Origin: Cymbomonas tetramitiformis | Taxonomy: Eukaryota; Chlorophyta; Pyramimonadophyceae; Pyramimonadales; Pyramimonadaceae | Direction of reading: 5' to 3' | DNA length: 64,000 nt | Assembly: GCA_001247695.2 (NCBI GenBank) | Contig: LGRX02034770.1 | Span: 27,810 to 91,809 of the forward strand | Part shown: positions 21,342 through 32,055 of the stretch, piece by piece | Numbering within the stretch: the stretch's first letter is position 1 | Layout: every line of letters starts with the position of its first letter | Notes under the pieces: generated by a model | Databases searched by the model: none | Told to the model about the DNA's origin: nothing | The model's input: only the letters and a program-made list of their open reading frames with translations | Translations under genes and position numbers: made by a program

Positions 21342-24300
21342 TCACCCTATAAAGTTCTGCCGCTGCAGTGATGCTAGGACAATCTCATCCTGTCGTTGCT
21401 GTTGTTGTAGTTGTTGCTGCTGGGCATACAGCTTCTGTGCTTCAGCTGCTCGTAGCTTCTCAACCAGCTTAACACGCCGGTCCTTAATATCCAAGAGGCG
21501 GGCAGTGAACTTGTCAATAATGGGAACCCCGTGTTTGGTGATAGGAAGGGCTTTTGTGAAAATGTCAGACTGATTGTCATCAGTCGGAATCCAGACCGGT
21601 GTAAACTTCCTGAGGGGCCCCTGACACCAGTTCCTAACCGCGTGGTACCGAACCGCAATGTGTTTGAGCTTAGAAGAGAGTGCCCGCTGAGTGACTAGAG
21701 TCTAAACTGCTGAGTTATCTACGTTGATGGTGATGGGCTCAGCTGAGGGAAAGAACTCTGTCAGTGTGTTGTAGATGGCCAGGGCGGAGGTGCAGGCTTC
21801 TGACATGGCAACGTACTCTGCCTCTGTAGAGTGAAGGGCAGTGCATGACTTCTGCTTCTTTGACCACCGGTCAATGAGCATACCGTGAAAGTAGAGACAG
21901 TAGCCGGAAACTGAGTTCCGTGTGGCAGTGTCTCCTGCATGGTCTGAGTCACAGAACGCGGTGAGCTGGGGTGCTGCAGGGTCAATAGCCATAGCAAGTG
22001 ACTGTGTAGTCCCTGGTGGAATAGGCATAGTGTAGGATCCGTTTGGCAGCGGTGAGGGCTTCAACTGTGGACTGGTGGCAGAACTGAGCCAGATATGTGA
22101 CGTGGTAATATATGTCGGGTCTGACTGTCCTGGCTAACCAGAGCAGAGAGTAGATCAAGGATCTGAGGGGTGTCTCAATGGACCTGTCAATGGCATCAGG
22201 TGGGGGAATGGGGAGGGAGAGACCCTCTGCCATCGGTGATCGAGGTGGCTGCTTATCCGTGGCTATGCTGAACTTAGCACACAGATCTGTGATGCTCCGC
22301 TCGTGTGAAAGCTCAATCCTGGTCGGGTATGACTCTCCTGTAGGAAGTGTCTCAGTCTGAACATCAACTCTGAGCTGGAGGAACTGGTTGAGGACACCAG
22401 AGTAGGTGGCCTGGAATGTGGACATGATATCAGTGTGAAAGCGGGCTCTGGACAGCTCATCGGCACAAGCCACAATGAAGTCATCAACGTAGATGAGGAC
22501 TATGAAGAGCTGACCGTCAATCCAGCCGATGTACAGGCACTCGTCATATGTGGACCTGCTGAGTGTAGGGTAGCGGTCTGTCATGAATCTGTGTGCGGTC
22601 TCTGACCAGAGTCTGCCTGAGGTCCGATGTCCGTAGAGTGCCTTCTTCATATAGGCACCTACATATCCTTTGGGATGGATGTACCCCTTCGGAAACCTGA
22701 CATAGTACCGCTCATCCTCAGGTATTAGAGCCTGGAGGAAAGCCTGAGAGACATCATAGTGGTATGGCATGAGTCTGTGTTTCAGGCAGAGCGCTAGTAG
22801 GAGTCTGAAGGTGGTGAGCTGAGGTGTAGGGGCAAAGGTCTCCGCCTCCTCATAGAAGGTGCGGTCCATGTCTCCTCTGGTGGTGCATCTGGCCTTGAAC
22901 TTGTCAAGGGAGCCGTCTGTCAGCTTGTTGAGCTTAAAGACAAACTTACTGGGGAGGACGGTGGAGCCTGGGGAAAAGGCGGTGACTGGATCGGCCCTGT
23001 CTGGCTGAAGTATGCCGTCAATCTCTGACTGGATGGCTTTGTGCCACTGTCTCCAATTAGGGCTGAGCCGAGCCTGTCCGTATGTGGCAGGGTCTGGCTC
23101 GTCCATGAAGGCATCACTCGGGAAGTCTGCGGGGTCCGAGTCTGCATCCCTGAGGGCAAGGAGCATGGCCTTCTGGTCTGGGGAGATGATGACAGCATCG
23201 GTGTCTGCATACTGGGTGGAGTGTGAGTCAGCAGAGTCGAAGTACGCCTGGTATCTGTGCTGGACCTGAGGCTTATGGTCTACAGACACGATGACTGCAG
23301 GGTGATACTTCTGTCGGTCAGCTGGCTTAGCCGAGCACATAGCAAAACACGGGTAAAAGACATTAGGTGCCCCATGTTTGTGTCTGTGCTTGAGAAAGCT
23401 GATGAGAGTGGCATAGTGGCTTTTGGCCAGCTGGAGATAGTGTATGAGCTTTACCCAGACTGGATGTCTGAGTTTAGCACACTGGACCTTGACATAGGCA
23501 AAGGTCTCTGACTCGTGGGTGCTGCATGCAAGCTCGAGGATGTCGGGGGAGGAGAGGGCTGTGGGGTGTCGGATAGGGTACAGCTTCTTTGTGAAGATAG
23601 CTGTGGAGGCGGGATCAACCAGAGTGTTGTGTGTGTTGGCAAGTGTCTTAGCCATGAGAGCAGGGTCAGTGACAAACGTAGGCCTAGAGAGAGCCTTGAG
23701 TTTTCCTTTCACTGTGGCAAGGCATAGATAGTTGCCAGGTGTGAGATTCCCGACATAGCGGTAGGGCTTGCTCTTAGGCTGTAGCTTAGCCGAAGTGTCA
23801 GCTTTAGCTCCTGCCTTAGAGCGCTGTGCGGGGTCCTGCCAGACATTGCACTCGGACCAGAAGGGCCGGAGCTCGGTGTAGTCGAAGTGACGGCCGGTGT
23901 ATCTGAGGTGAGGTGTGTCCATTCCAATGTGCCTGTTAGGCATAACATTGAGGACTGTGTTAATGGCATGGAGTGCAGCAAGAGGCCATGTGTACAGCGG
24001 GGCATCATATGTGCGCATGGTGCTGTTCATGATCTTCTGCATGTCTCTCCAGAGCACCTCAATCTGAGCCTGGAACTCGTGCATGTATGGCGGACCGGTC
24101 TCATGACGCATGCGGTACTGTCGGAGGAGTGTCTTCATCTCCTCCGATGTGTACTCTGTGGCACAGTCTGTGTGGAAAGTGATGGTCTCTGGTGTGAAGC
24201 CGTGGGACTGAATGTCATCAAGGACAGTCTGGAGGTGGAAGTGTTGGCCTCCCTTAGAAGGTGAGGCATATCCGAAGGCCTTTTTAGTGACGGGGCACTT

Positions 24301-25864
24301 AAAGGCACTGATGAAGACTGACTCGTCGTAGCCAGGGGGTTTGCATGGGCCCCAAATGTCAGCAAATATGTGCTGAAATGGCTTGGACTGTTCCCATTTG
24401 ACAGGCCGGTGGTTGGCTGGCAAAGCCGGAGGTGGTCTGCGGTTGGCTCTGTCAAATACATTAAAGGGTCCTGGGCGCTTGGCATTCCAGGTGTTGCAAT
24501 GAGCACATCCGCAGCCTGACAGGATAGTCCTGAGTGTCTTCATGGAGAGGTGTCGTCTGGGCACTGCAAACTGAAGCCCCTGTGAGAAGAGGTGAGCAAT
24601 GTACTGGTGTGAGTAGTGGCCCAGACAGGCATGGAGGTACTGATGAGGGTCAATCCTGGGGACTGTGGTGGCATCCTTGAAAAGGATGATGGTGTCGAAC
24701 GGAGCCCCCTGGATGAAGACACGGTCAGCACCGCCCTCCTCTCCTGCATCTGTGAGGTCCTGGGGGGAGTAGGTACCAGCTCGAGGGCGGGAGAAGAAGC
24801 CGGGTGTGCCTGCTGGGATGGTGGCTATCTCCTGAAAGTGATAGGTGAGTGGCCACCAGGCTGCAGATGGTGAGTTGGTGACTTCCGAAGACACACCGTG
24901 TATGAGGTGTTATTAGGGTCTAACCAGAAGTCCTCTAGCATCTTCATCAACATCCTTTGGATGATGGAGTTGATGAAGGGCGGGTTGGCCCAGAAAGAGC
25001 GCCCGCACCAGACATGATCTTCAGCAGGGTCCTCGAGGGAGTAGTAGTGCTGGCACTGTGTGTTACCCCGTGGGTAGGGGATGCCGTCCGTGTAGAGGTC
25101 TGTGTCGCAATAGCCATGTGGACTGTGCTGAGCAAACTCTCTGTAGGCGGACCTAGCAAACATCCAGTCGACTGTGCCCTTCTCTGCAAGCTCCGAAGGG
25201 GCAGGCTGCAGGAGGGGTCTCCTCTGTGCTATGGAGTGGGCAGATGGGGTGGCTCGCCAGCTGCTGGGGTGTACAACATAGTCTCTGCCAGTGTCATAGA
25301 GGTCAAAGAGAGAAGCACCGTGGTGCCATGTGAGGTCGATGAAGTCAGGGGAGCGGGCCCAGTGTCTGAGCATCTGGCGGACTGAGAGGAGGTTTGGGGC
25401 ATTTGGATCATAGAAGGCTTGGAGAAAGGGGAGTGTGATCCAAGTGCCGTCGGTGTACTGGAAATCAATGGAGGCTGTGCCGACACTGTGAGGCTTGTAA
25501 TGCTGATCCGAGGCTGTGGTCATGCTGGAGGTGCACGGGGACAACTCAGTGAAGAGCTCCCTGTTGTTCAGGAGGAGATGTGAGGCTCCTGAATCTACAA
25601 GGAGGTGTCCGTGCGTGTTGGAGGCACGGCGGCCTTTCCCAAGCAGAGGGAGGAAGACCGGTGTGCCGTGGGGACAGTGCGGGGCACTGTCGGTGCAGCT
25701 GAGGTCTCTCCCCACGGCGCTGCAACCGCAGGGTCGTAGACCTCAATGCTGGTCCCAGGGGCCCAAATGGTGGTCATCAAAGACCTCAAACTGGGCCCAA
25801 TCCTCATTAGGGTCGTCGGTGCAATATGAGGGGTGAGTCATGCTGTAGTTCTCCAGGAACTGAT
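21342..25864 (-). pseudogene. Copia pol: protease, integrase, RT, RNase H (decayed)
   Basis: Minus-strand pol of a Copia element. In order it shows the protease DSGAS motif at about 25,595; the His/Cys zinc-binding region and integrase core (FHTDCATEYTSEE for the second Asp) from about 24,650 to 23,900; the RT with LIYVDD at about 22,480; and the RNase H with FCDSDHAGD at about 21,950, ending in a Gln-rich tail at 21,342. Damage seen: a TGA between 25,715 and 25,864, a frameshift near 24,850-24,890, another near 21,990-22,060, and a TAG at 21,702-21,704 inside RNase H, after which the frame stays open and reads SDIFTKALP as expected. The gene is dead. The linker and gag side continue beyond the inserted element at 25,865. 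Confidence 0.9.
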
Positions 25865-26531
25865 TAATGTCTATTCTACTAATTTTTGGGCGGGTTAACA
25901 ATACCTAAGAGCGATATTCGAGCACTCTAATATCCACAATAATTCGAGATATCGCATAAAACCCATGCTTGGCAATGTTGATTGTAGTAAGTTTTGTGTG
26001 TGGAAACTTTAATTTCTGCTACTTGGATGGGTGTACCGGGCTGAAATGGCGTTCAAAGTTAGGGCGGGTTGGCCCAAAAATTACGGCGGGTTAATCCCTA
26101 ACTTCGTTTATTGTTGCTCCGCGTAGGCTACGTGGTGGTCCCAAGCCACTAAGTGACAATATTTGAAGGAAGTTTTATGTTTTGTGACCTTAAGTTTCGA
26201 TATAGAGTACTTCCCTATCGGTATAGACCAATCCTCAGCCCAAAATGTGTGGCGTTCTGCCAACTTTTGGGGGGTAATTTTGAAGGTTGATAAACGCCTG
26301 TTGTTCCTACTTTTTGCCCGAAGTCGATTACCAATCCTCAGACCAAAGTGTCTGGCGGAGTTCTGCCAACTTTTTTTGGGTAATTTTGAGGGTTGATACA
26401 CGCCTGTTGTTCCTACTTTTTGCCCGGAGTCAATTACGCGCGCGATATCGTAGAAATGCCTAGGTATTGGTAACCCGCCGTAACAACGTGTTACGGCGGG
26501 TTAACCCGCCTTTCGCAGAATAGACATTAAG
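25865..26531. mobile_element. 0.67 kb inverted-repeat DNA element inserted in Copia
   Basis: The left end reads TAATGTCTATTCT and the right end AGAATAGACATTAAG, its inverse. Inside, GGCGGGTTAAC at about 25,890 and GTTAACCCGCC at about 26,510 are also inverted. CTGAT stands on both sides (25,860-25,864 and 26,532-26,536), consistent with a 5-bp target duplication. The interior has two tandem copies of a unit of about 107 bp (26,226-26,440) containing CTGTTGTTCCTACTTTTTGC, and no gene. It separates linker from protease, which are continuous in the homologous element at 56,762-60,757. Confidence 0.7.
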
Positions 26532-28061
26532 CTGATGGAAGGAGGGAGATGGCATAACTGAGAAATCCCACTGAGAGTGCTCTGGGGAGTGTGAGCTGTT
26601 TGGCCGTGGCCGAGGTGTGTCAGTGCGGATCGAGGTGTCTGCCATGAACTGTTTCCACTTAGTAGTGGTCTCCGAGGTGTCCTCCTGAGATTCAGGGATA
26701 GGAGGGAAGTGGAAATCCGGTGTGACGGCACAGGCCTGCACTGTGGACGGGACCGGGGGCTGCATGTGTGTGTCTGAGGTAGCAGCCAGCCGGTCAGTGT
26801 CCACCAATGCAGGCAGGGTGCCCGCTGTAGCCCGTGTAGTTGCCCTATCGGCAGTGGGCTGAGCAGGCACCGTACCGTCAGTGTCGGATACTGGAGGAGG
26901 AGGAGGAGGAGAAGGTGTGTGTTGGGGCGGATAGCCCTCGGTGTCTGACTCGGAGCCTGAGTCGGAGACATCGGCCCACAGGCCAATACTCTCAATCCCG
27001 GGGTATGTACAATCCAAGGGGGCTGGGGAGCTGTCAGGGGCACCGAGTGTAGGCGGTTGCTCGAAGGCCACTGTAGTGTCGGCCTCGAGAGCTGTGCTGA
27101 GGGATGCAGGGGTGTCAGCGGTGGTTGCACCGTCAGTATGGACGGTGTGATCGGTGGGCGTGCCCACAAGCGCCTCATCGGCACTGTGTCCCAGGGGCGG
27201 TGTGGAGGCAGCTGCTGGCTCACAGAGTGTGCTGGGAGCTGCGGTGACACCACCGGAGGGCAAGTGTGGCGTGTGGTTGGCCGGTGCCGTAGCACTGGCG
27301 GAGGCCGGCTGAGGTGAGGCAGTAGCCGGTGCCGTGGCACCACCGAGGGCCGGCTGAGGTGAGGCAGTAGCCGGTGCCGTGGCACCACCGGAGGCTGGCT
27401 GTGTGGAGGCAGTAGTCGGTACCGTGGCACCACCGGAGGCTGGCTGTGTGGAGGCAGTAGCCGGTGCCGTGGCACCACCGGAGGCTGGCTGAGATGAGGC
27501 ATTGGCCGGTGCCGTGGCACTGGCAGAGGCCGGCTGTGAGAAGGTGGTAGCCGGCCGAGGTGACATATAGAATGTGTATGTCAGTGTTATGTGCAAAAGT
27601 GTGAGGAGCATAGCAACCGTGAAAGAGAACCAGTGCATGGCAATGGCTACTAGGGTGCGTGTGACCGAGGGAGTGTTACAGCCAGGCTGTGGTGTGGCGG
27701 TGTGTACGGCAGCAGTGTGAACCGGGTCCGTATGCGTGCCCTCCCAATGCATCCCCATCCCAGGCACTGCAATATGGATGCATGCAGTGTCAGGTGCAAT
27801 TGTGGTGGCTGGGGGGATACCAATGGCCCGAGGCTCAGGCTGGTGGCAGTCGGGGGGTGGTGATGGTGGTGGGAGGGGAGTGGTGGAGGTGGGAGGGGTG
27901 GTGGCAGTGTCCAGAGTGTCCTCGGAGATGGTGGAGGCCACTGAGGTGCTGCCGGTCAGGAGGTCAGTCAGGTAGGGCACAGGGCACTGGGTGTTGCAGT
28001 CCACGGTGATGTCTGTCTGGACTGGGGCGGTGGCGGTGTTGTTGGCCGAAGCCAGTGACTC
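26532..28061 (-). pseudogene. Copia pre-protease linker with membrane segment and 15-aa repeats
   Basis: A minus-strand reading frame of about 510 codons, open at its upstream end where the viral element begins. It contains a hydrophobic helix (TLVAIAMHWFSFTVAMLLTL) at about 27,600-27,670, followed by six 45-bp repeats (27,281-27,550) coding for QPASGGATAPATAST-like units, and an acidic Ser/Pro region. It matches the domain order of the plus-strand Copia element, where a similar low-complexity, membrane-containing region precedes the protease. The function of this linker is unknown. The gag that should precede it is not at 28,062. Confidence 0.65.
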
Positions 28062-28148
28062 CCTAAAGTGCCACCTTTTGATTTTGCTTGTTCGCCGCGA
28101 TGGGCACGCTGTTTTGTATCATTTATGTATTTTAGATTTTCTGAATTT

Positions 28149-28222
28149 AAAAAGGTGGCAGATTAGGCCATATTCCCATTATCTATATATAGTCCGTAAT
28201 ATGACCTAATCTGCCACCTTTT
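28149..28222 (-). terminator. viral palindrome, copy A
   Basis: Arms of AAAAAGGTGGCAGATTAGG and its inverse surround an AT-rich loop. It lies downstream of the fibre gene remnant that ends at 28,381. A half-copy lies at 28,062-28,079, exactly at the Copia junction. The terminator role is an inference from position. Confidence 0.6.
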
Positions 28223-28380
28223 GATTTCGCTGTTATGAATCGCGGTTCTATCCATGGGGTATCACCCAGGTTATTTACGGGAAATATTTTTTATTGTTCA
28301 CCGCAAATTATGTAGATAATTAATTTTGAATTTCTCTTCCGATATCTTATCATTAATTCTAAAAAATCCCCCCGAAGAAA
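28223..28380. other. AT-rich spacer at the left end of the virus
   Basis: No gene or clear signal was seen here. Confidence 0.5.
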
Positions 28381-28726
28381 TTACGGGGCTGGAAGAACAG
28401 GAGTTAACTTCAAGAAAAATCTAATAACATCGGTGTTAAAATCTTGATACAAAGAAGAAATACTAAGCTCCAAATCATTCTCCTCAAGTAAATTTGAAGA
28501 TGCAACTAATGTATCTTTCTGTGCTTCTGTTGTAAAGATACCTAAACCTTCACAATTTAAAATATACTTGTCTATAATATTCTCATTCACAGCTGTATCA
28601 GCGTGTTGAATTTTGAAATTAGCTACTGGAGAACCGGTTTCAGATCCTGCTAACTGAAATTCACACAATACACCAAAAGTATTTGAAGGGAATGTCAATA
28701 TTCGAGTTGTACCTTGACCAGCTGTA
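28381..28726 (-). pseudogene. C-terminal part of a fibre-like viral protein, cut off by a MITE
   Basis: About 115 codons end in LTPVLPAP-stop. With the element at 28,727-29,062 and one TA removed, the frame continues directly from the upstream part (29,063-29,543), giving one protein of about 278 residues: ...QPT joined to AGQGTTRIL. There is no ATG of its own near the break. It is therefore the displaced C-terminal domain, perhaps the receptor-facing tip, of the first fibre gene. No known fold was recognised from sequence. Confidence 0.65.
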
Positions 28727-29062
28727 CAGTAATCACTCACCTTTAAGAAAACCAGAGATTTGGGGTCAGCCAGCTAATTCCACCAACTTGCGTACCCCCC
28801 CCCGCCAGCGCCAGCGTCCTATGGAATCGGTAAGAATTAGCAAGTATTTTCTTTCAATCAGCCAGCAATTCTCTTAAAAGTCCAATGATAAACACTTAAA
28901 AAGGCGACATTTTCAAAATTTTCCGCCTGCGGCGCCAGCACCCATATTTCTTATTTTCGAGAATTCCATAGCTCAAAAAAACCAGCCAGCTTTTCTCGAC
29001 AACTTCCCCAAAAGCTGGCTGGTTTCTTATCGCCGGGTTTTCTTAAAGGTGAGTGATTACTG
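28727..29062. mobile_element. 336-bp mariner-type MITE inside the viral fibre gene
   Basis: The ends are perfect 27-bp inverted repeats beginning CAGTAATCACTCACCTTTAA. TA stands directly outside both ends (28,725-28,726 and 29,063-29,064). A CAGT start with a TA duplication is typical of Tc1/mariner-related elements. The interior is non-coding and has a G/C-rich core and an inner GCCAGC..GCTGGC inverted motif. In the gene's sense, the left end begins GTAATC and the right end contains CTTAAAG before an in-frame continuation, so removal as an intron is possible but unproven. Confidence 0.85.
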
Positions 29063-29543
29063 TAGGTTGTATTCTAGGAAAATTAGACATATCAAGATTT
29101 TCATATTGTAAAGTTTTTGTTGTTAACTTATTGCAATCTATATCATTACAACCTATGATATCACCTAACATGTTAATTCTAAAAAATTGATTTGATGGTA
29201 TAACAGGTCGTTTACGAAACTCCAAAGCATACACTGAATTAACTTCTGATAATTCAACCAGTGATGTATTCAAATCTATAAATGTTGAACCAGCAGATTT
29301 TGACCCTTGTAATTCTAAATTTGTCTCGGAACTTAATTGTGCAACGTTGACAATTCCACCATTGATTCTTGCATTTCCATCTACTTCTAAACCGGAAATT
29401 TTTACACTTGCTCCAGCGGTTGCCGGTTCCAAAACATTATTTGTTTCGGTCCATTTTGAACTTTGTACAGGATTATATGTTTGACCATTAACGGTATCAC
29501 ATGTTAAATTCTTACAAACTAAACTTTGTCCAAAACTTGACAT
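29063..29543 (-). pseudogene. fibre-like viral protein, N-terminal part
   Basis: It starts at 29,543 (MSSFGQSL) and stays open to the MITE, where the last residues (VITHL) are encoded by the MITE end and a TAA follows. The N-terminal MSSFG motif is shared with the proteins at 30,108 and 32,056 and may anchor each to the virion. The rest alternates short beta-rich segments (LEVDGNARINGG, then LELQGSKSAG) as in tail-fibre-like proteins. It is 13 bases downstream of the protease gene, so the two were probably co-expressed. Confidence 0.6.
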
Positions 29544-29556
29544 ATATCATATGTAC

Positions 29557-30096
29557 CTATTTAAATTTCACGCGGTATCGTTTAAAGTGTTTTATATGTG
29601 ATATACCTAACAATCCTATAGCGTTAGGATAAACCAATACCGAGCCTTCTGTTACTTCACCGGTCGCTGGTAATATTAAAGGAACGTCGGAATATTGTGT
29701 TGTGGCAACCGAACCGCCTATACCGGTAGCACGTTGTGGTTGATTATGATAATCGGACGTACCGTCTGGTTTAATTATTCCTATAAGTCTGGCATCTGCT
29801 GTGCTCATTTGGGTGGACGTAGCCCCTGTATCATATATTAAAATGACGTTTGCACCGGTCCCACCCTCTAATGATACGTTCACCCTAGATTGACGTTGAT
29901 TTGTTTTTGCTTTTGTTTTTGGTAAGTTCTGTTTACTATATCTAACTACGTTTCCTTGGGCGTTAGCAATATTTCTTACCTTGCATCGAGTGTTTGCGAG
30001 TCTTCCATTTATAATTCCTTTAATTCTCATACCGACACCATCTTGAACGACGGTTTCACAACTTGGTAAATTAGGATTATTTTGCTTTACAGGCAT
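29557..30096 (-). CDS. retropepsin-like aspartic protease of the virus
   Basis: A 179-residue protein. The catalytic motif DTGA is at residues 89-92, a flap-like glycine-rich ATGIGGS is at about 124-129, and a hydrophobic-hydrophobic-Gly strand, GLLG, is at 161-164. This is the three-part signature of a single-domain retropepsin, which acts as a dimer. A basic N-terminal region (residues 30-72) precedes it. It lies within the capsid gene cluster, so a role in virion protein maturation is a reasonable inference, replacing the Ulp1/adenain-type cysteine protease usual in polintons and virophages. The start at 30,096 is 11 bases after the preceding gene's stop. The gene is intact. Confidence 0.75.
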   Translation of the reverse strand: MPVKQNNPNLPSCETVVQDGVGMRIKGIINGRLANTRCKVRNIANAQGNVVRYSKQNLPKTKAKTNQRQSRVNVSLEGGTGANVILIYDTGATSTQMSTADARLIGIIKPDGTSDYHNQPQRATGIGGSVATTQYSDVPLILPATGEVTEGSVLVYPNAIGLLGISHIKHFKRYRVKFK

Positions 30097-30107
30097 TTAC
30101 AATATAT

Positions 30108-32030
30108 TTACAATTTAAATGACGGTTGTAAATAACATATAACTGCATTTGGCGATGCATGAGTTACGGTTTCCATACAGCACCCGATTACACCATTAGT
30201 CGCCGCAACTGCTGCTGAATTTACAACACCGTTTGCTTGAGCTCCTAAAAGCTGGCCCTTGGTGTACGAACCATCAATACAGTTAACAGAACAGAAACCG
30301 CTAATAAGTACAAAACAAGAATTACCTGCAAGACTATCTTGGACACATACACCTATAACACCGACATTGGTATTAGTAGCTGTGTTTGTTGCTGCATAGG
30401 GTTTGATACCATTGATGTTAGTGCTTACATCGTCAAAAGAAAGAACAGTTCCTGATGTTATTGTAGAAGCTGTTGTGTTTACCATCGTATACACTTGGCC
30501 TATGAATGTGTTTGGTGATGTAGTCTTCCTATAAGCACTTGTGAGTTGGGTTAATGGAATACCATCAGTCGTTATCGAAGATGTGTCTGGTGTTGTGTAA
30601 GCCCAATCAATGCTGTTCGTGATTCTTATGGCCGTCGTATCCAAATCTGAAGTGAGGTTGATTGAACCACCGGTATTTCCGACAGCAAGGACCTGTGATA
30701 AACTTGGAACACCGCCGCCACTAGAAACAGGACCATATCGGACCTCATTGGATGCTGTGTCATAATGCAACATTTGTGACTCGCTTGCTGGGTCGGGAGA
30801 CAATCTTATAGGTCTGATATAGCAACTACTTGCGACACCGGCATTCAATTCAATTCCGCTTGCGTTCAAAACAATTGTGTTATCTGTGTTTACCGCACTT
30901 TGAGTAGAGTTTTGTCCTGCCAAAGCACCTAGGTTTATGGAATTCTCACCGCAAGCAAATTCCCCAGAGAAATATCCAATATTCACTGCTTTATCTTTGC
31001 AGTTAACCTGACCGCTATCGTCACCGATTGCCACAACAAATGAACCGCAGTTATTGTTACCTGCACCAGAACCAATAGCAATCGTATCATTACTGGTTGT
31101 ATTATTGATGGACAATGCATTCCTACCTATAGCGATAGAACGGTCTCCAATGTGGTCGGCGTTTGTATACCCTTGAGTCTGCTCTCCTATTGATACTTTA
31201 CCTAAACCGCCAGAGCCACTTTCAATTCTAAGATTATTTCCACCGAGTTTCTCTTGATTGACAATCATTGTACCGGTACCTGTGTATGAAACATCAACTA
31301 CGTCGCTTGTAGCACCTCGGGTAGTCACATCTTGGAGTGTAGATGTATCAGGTTGGACGGGGAGATTTATTAAACCTGAGCCATCACCGACAAATGCAGA
31401 TGCACTGATACTATTTGTCGTCGTGCTACCTTGGTCGGTGACCGATTGTAGATTCTGATTTGCACCAGAAGGTAAGTTTGTCAAAAGGCTTCCATCTCCG
31501 CGATATTTGCCTGCAGTCAATGTGATATCACCGCTGTTGAGCACGAGTGGACCGTCGTTGATTAATAGACCACTGCCGAATGGCTCTATATTGATTGTCG
31601 TTTGCATACATGCAATTTCATTAATACCGGTTTCCCCAATTGAGACTCGTGTTTGTTCAACAGGGTCTAAGCTTTTAATCTCGAAAGAAGCATCGAGGTC
31701 ATCGAGACCTGCTGAAAATCGTGATTTGGAAACCGGGTTGTTCAACACGAAGTCGTTGAATTTGATTGATGTGTGTACTTTTAGCGACCCATCTGTCAAC
31801 AAGGACATTTGTTCTCGTTCATTCAATGGGTCTTGAGTATCTATGAATTTGATATCGTTCTGGTAGCGTATGTCCGAACCGATATGCATCGTCTCTAACG
31901 GCGAGTCTACGCTGCCTATAGTTTGGCACACAACTGTATCGCACGTTAGTGTATCGGTTGTCCCTGGGGCTGCTACATAGTCTTTGCCGTTAATTTTTTC
32001 AACTATTAGATTTGAACCGAAAGCTGACAT
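30108..32030 (-). CDS. large fibre/adhesin-like virion protein
   Basis: A 640-residue protein beginning MSAFGSNL. The middle (about residues 290-375) has repeated units of the IAIG.NA / AIGSGAG / NIGYFSG type, like the head repeats of trimeric adhesins and phage tail fibres. A C-terminal beta-rich domain with Cys residues follows (GFCSVNCIDGSYTKGQLLGA). It is probably a trimeric surface fibre. The start at 32,030 is preceded by TATAATATATA ending at the ATG. It lies between the protease and a shorter fibre-like gene, all in one direction. The gene is intact. Confidence 0.65.
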   Translation of the reverse strand: MSAFGSNLIVEKINGKDYVAAPGTTDTLTCDTVVCQTIGSVDSPLETMHIGSDIRYQNDIKFIDTQDPLNEREQMSLLTDGSLKVHTSIKFNDFVLNNPVSKSRFSAGLDDLDASFEIKSLDPVEQTRVSIGETGINEIACMQTTINIEPFGSGLLINDGPLVLNSGDITLTAGKYRGDGSLLTNLPSGANQNLQSVTDQGSTTTNSISASAFVGDGSGLINLPVQPDTSTLQDVTTRGATSDVVDVSYTGTGTMIVNQEKLGGNNLRIESGSGGLGKVSIGEQTQGYTNADHIGDRSIAIGRNALSINNTTSNDTIAIGSGAGNNNCGSFVVAIGDDSGQVNCKDKAVNIGYFSGEFACGENSINLGALAGQNSTQSAVNTDNTIVLNASGIELNAGVASSCYIRPIRLSPDPASESQMLHYDTASNEVRYGPVSSGGGVPSLSQVLAVGNTGGSINLTSDLDTTAIRITNSIDWAYTTPDTSSITTDGIPLTQLTSAYRKTTSPNTFIGQVYTMVNTTASTITSGTVLSFDDVSTNINGIKPYAATNTATNTNVGVIGVCVQDSLAGNSCFVLISGFCSVNCIDGSYTKGQLLGAQANGVVNSAAVAATNGVIGCCMETVTHASPNAVICYLQPSFKL

Positions 32031-32055
32031 TATATATTATATGCTTTTTAATAAT

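Noticed and set aside
21702..21704. TAG reassigned to glutamine in this organism
   Set aside because: A TAG stands where a Gln would fit in RNase H, and another TAG separates gag from pol. But several intact viral genes end in TAG (35,431; 29,557; 35,142), and nonsense decay explains the dead Copia copy.
22000..27500. Plus-strand reading frames opposite the Copia element
   Set aside because: They are shadows of the minus-strand pol and linker with no motif of their own.
28381..28740. Independent viral gene starting at GTG (28,740)
   Set aside because: The apparent start lies in the MITE end; the frame continues from the upstream fibre fragment, so it is the C-terminal part of that gene.
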